From Algihabitans sp965233705 (GTDB lineage: Bacteria; Pseudomonadota; Alphaproteobacteria; Kiloniellales; DSM-21159), in contig CBDDTF010000003.1 of NCBI GenBank assembly GCA_965233705.1, positions 496,001 through 560,000 of the forward strand: a stretch of DNA of 64,000 bases, in the 5' to 3' direction. The translations under genes were made by a program, and so were the position numbers. The notes below the pieces were generated by a model. It was not told the origin of the DNA. It did not search any database and saw only the letters and a list, made by a program, of their open reading frames with translations. Below, piece after piece: positions 59,025-64,000 of the stretch (positions are counted from its first letter, which is position 1; the number at the start of each line of letters is the position of its first letter).

Positions 59025-59543
59025 GTGGAGCGAGCAGATAAGGAAGCGTTGGTCGCCTCCCTGCACGAGCGTCTCGGCGAGGTCTCCAACGTGGTCGTGG
59101 CCCATCAACTGGGCCTGACCGTGGCGGAATCCTCGTCGCTGCGGCGCAAGGCGCGGGAAGCGGGCGCTCACTACCGTGTCGTCAAGAACCGGCTCGCGAA
59201 GCGCGCTTTCGAGGGCACGAAGTTCGAAGCGTTGAGCCCGCTGTTCTCCGGGCCGACGGCCATTGCGCTGTCGGACGATCCGGTGGCGGCGGCGAAGGTG
59301 GTCCAGACGTTCGCCAAGACGAACAGCAAGGTGACCATCCTGGGCGGCGGCCTGAACGGACAGTACCTCGACGCCGAGGGCGTCAAGGCGCTGGCCGAGC
59401 TGCCGAGCCTGGACGAGCTGCGCGGCAAGCTGATCGGCGTTCTGCAGGCCCCGGCCACCAAGGTGGCGGGTGTGGTGCAGGCGCCGGCCTCGCAGTTGGC
59501 CAGGGTGTTTTCCGCCTACGGCGCCAAGGACGAAGCGGCCTGA
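59025..59543 (+). CDS. rplJ: 50S ribosomal protein L10
   Basis: L10 anchors the L7/L12 stalk. The 172-residue protein has the usual VASLHERLGEVSNVVVAHQL, LRRKAREAGAHYRVVKNRLA, LFSGPTAIALSDDPVAAAKV and ILGGGLNGQYLDAEGVKALA. The start is a GTG at 59025 with GGGAG at 59011-59015; MERADKEALVASL is the expected N-terminus. Expression is likely autoregulated through the upstream leader. rplL follows after 66 bp. Confidence 0.97.
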   Translation: MERADKEALVASLHERLGEVSNVVVAHQLGLTVAESSSLRRKAREAGAHYRVVKNRLAKRAFEGTKFEALSPLFSGPTAIALSDDPVAAAKVVQTFAKTNSKVTILGGGLNGQYLDAEGVKALAELPSLDELRGKLIGVLQAPATKVAGVVQAPASQLARVFSAYGAKDEAA

Positions 59544-59609
59544 GAAGACCGCCGTTTCACGAGCCAAGAGACCGCAGAACCGAAGCTCAAGCCTGAAGGA
59601 AACTGATAG

Positions 59610-59990
59610 ATGGCCGATTTGGACAAGCTCGTCGAAGAACTCTCCAAGCTCACCGTCCTCGAGGCGGCCGAGCTGGCGAAGAAGCTGGAAGAGGAGTGGG
59701 GCGTCTCCGCCGCCGCTCCGGTCGCCGTCGCGGCGGCTCCGGGGGCCGGTGGCGGCGAGGCCGCAGCGGCCGAGGAGCAGACGGAGTTCGACGTCATCCT
59801 CGCTTCGGCCGGCGACAAGAAGATCAACGTCATCAAGGAGGTGCGCGGCATCACCGGTCTGGGCCTGAAGGAGGCCAAGGACCTGGTCGAGGGTGCGCCG
59901 AAGCCGGTGAAGGAAGGCGCCTCGAAGGAGGAGGCCGAGGAGATCAAGAAGAAGCTCGAGGAGGCCGGCGCCACTGTCGAGGTCAAGTGA
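59610..59990 (+). CDS. rplL: 50S ribosomal protein L7/L12
   Basis: The multi-copy stalk protein. The 126-residue chain has the N-terminal dimerisation helices (LDKLVEELSKLTVLEAAELA), an Ala/Gly hinge (about residues 35-55) and the C-terminal domain (TEFDVILASAGDKKINVIK, ITGLGLKEAKDLVEGAPKPV). All features are standard. It is followed by a 346-bp gap before rpoB containing two hairpins. Confidence 0.98.
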   Translation: MADLDKLVEELSKLTVLEAAELAKKLEEEWGVSAAAPVAVAAAPGAGGGEAAAAEEQTEFDVILASAGDKKINVIKEVRGITGLGLKEAKDLVEGAPKPVKEGASKEEAEEIKKKLEEAGATVEVK

Positions 59991-60026
59991 CGCTTCTCGA
60001 TCTCTCGAGTTTCGTTGACGTCCGGC

Positions 60027-60189
60027 CGGCGCGGGAGGCCCTCCCGCGCCGCGCCGGTCGTCGCGTCTTGGCCGTCGGCGACGCCGGCCGGGGCGGGGCG
60101 GGCGGCGATAAGAGGGCGAGAGTCGAGGCGGAGGCCGGCCGGCTGCCGGCGCAGGGACCCGGACGGATTGCAGGTCTGACGGGGTCCCT
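60027..60189 (+). promoter_or_regulatory. rplL-rpoB intercistronic region with two hairpins
   Basis: A 10-bp perfect stem (60027-60036 with 60042-60051, loop GGCCC) lies 37 bp after rplL. A second stem, AGGGACCC (60153-60160) with GGGTCCCT (60182-60189), follows. Neither has a U-tract. In E. coli this gap carries an attenuator and an RNase III site that set rpoBC expression below that of rplJL; the hairpins here fit that role, but that is inference. Beyond them is a TTGACA at 60256 without a clear -10. The rest of the 59991-60336 gap shows nothing else. Confidence 0.5.
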
Positions 60190-60336
60190 ACGTGGACAGC
60201 GGAGTCGATCCAGCGGGGCTCGGGCGCAAGCGACCGAGTCGGCGCAGCCGGAGACTTGACAGGGCTGTTAGATTCAAGGGGTGGCGGGCATCGGTCGACC
60301 CGTCGGCCCCCCGAGCGCGAGGACGAGGATTAGAGC

Positions 60337-64000
<3,664 letters not shown>

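Noticed and set aside
60256..60274. TTGACA upstream of rpoB as a promoter
   Set aside because: No -10-like hexamer occurs at 16-18 bp; TTAGAT is only about 7 bp away.

Overview
The window is a very GC-rich chromosomal segment of an alphaproteobacterium, most likely of the Rhodospirillales/Rhodovibrionales type. The evidence is the conserved block rpoZ-rsh-pdxJ-acpS-lepB-rnc-era-recO, a DUF2794 gene, a bifunctional Rsh carrying the RXKD-type synthetase motif, and a paa locus driven by a TetR-type regulator. Almost all of it is ordinary core chromosome. I see no prophage, insertion sequence, integrase, CRISPR array or obvious genomic island.

Left part (1-9 kb): a histidine-utilisation locus built from two divergent pairs, hutU/hutG and hutI/hutF. 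It encodes the five-step route through HutF and HutG; histidase (HutH) and a HutC repressor are not in the window. Between the pairs sit an OsmC-like peroxiredoxin and what looks like the decayed C-terminal end of an MFS transporter. A hypothetical gene, a DUF2794 gene and a small lipoprotein gene follow. Middle-left (9-29 kb): yfgM-like/bamB/der, DUF427, a family-5 uracil-DNA glycosylase, a NYN-domain protein, folK, a stand-alone radical SAM gene, then the rpoZ-to-recO housekeeping run. After it come a DadA-like oxidoreductase, a biotin carboxylase (pccA type), a HEPN-like small protein, an SDR, acylphosphatase and a Nudix hydrolase.

Centre (29-43 kb): paaGHIJK plus a TetR regulator (minus strand) face paaN-paaY (plus strand). 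A perfect 18-bp TetR-type palindrome lies inside a promoter spacer between them. A complete branched-chain-type ABC transporter follows paaY and may import the aromatic acid or a precursor. The ring epoxidase paaABCDE is not in the window.

Right-centre (43-54 kb): genes suited to polyamine and omega-amino-acid catabolism: N-carbamoylputrescine amidase, putrescine-type and beta-alanine-type pyruvate aminotransferases, a PuuA-like glutamine synthetase, alcohol dehydrogenase and alanine dehydrogenase. The transaminases would make L-alanine from pyruvate, and alanine dehydrogenase could return the pyruvate.

Right end (54-64 kb): tRNA-Tyr, tRNA-Gly, tuf, tRNA-Trp, secE, nusG, rplK, rplA, an L10-type leader, rplJ, rplL and rpoB (cut by the window edge). 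Just upstream of the tRNA promoter, an intrinsic terminator with no protein gene before it on its strand, plus a second hairpin and a possible promoter, suggests an undescribed small RNA. That is the most novel-looking item here; there is no convincing multi-gene undescribed system.
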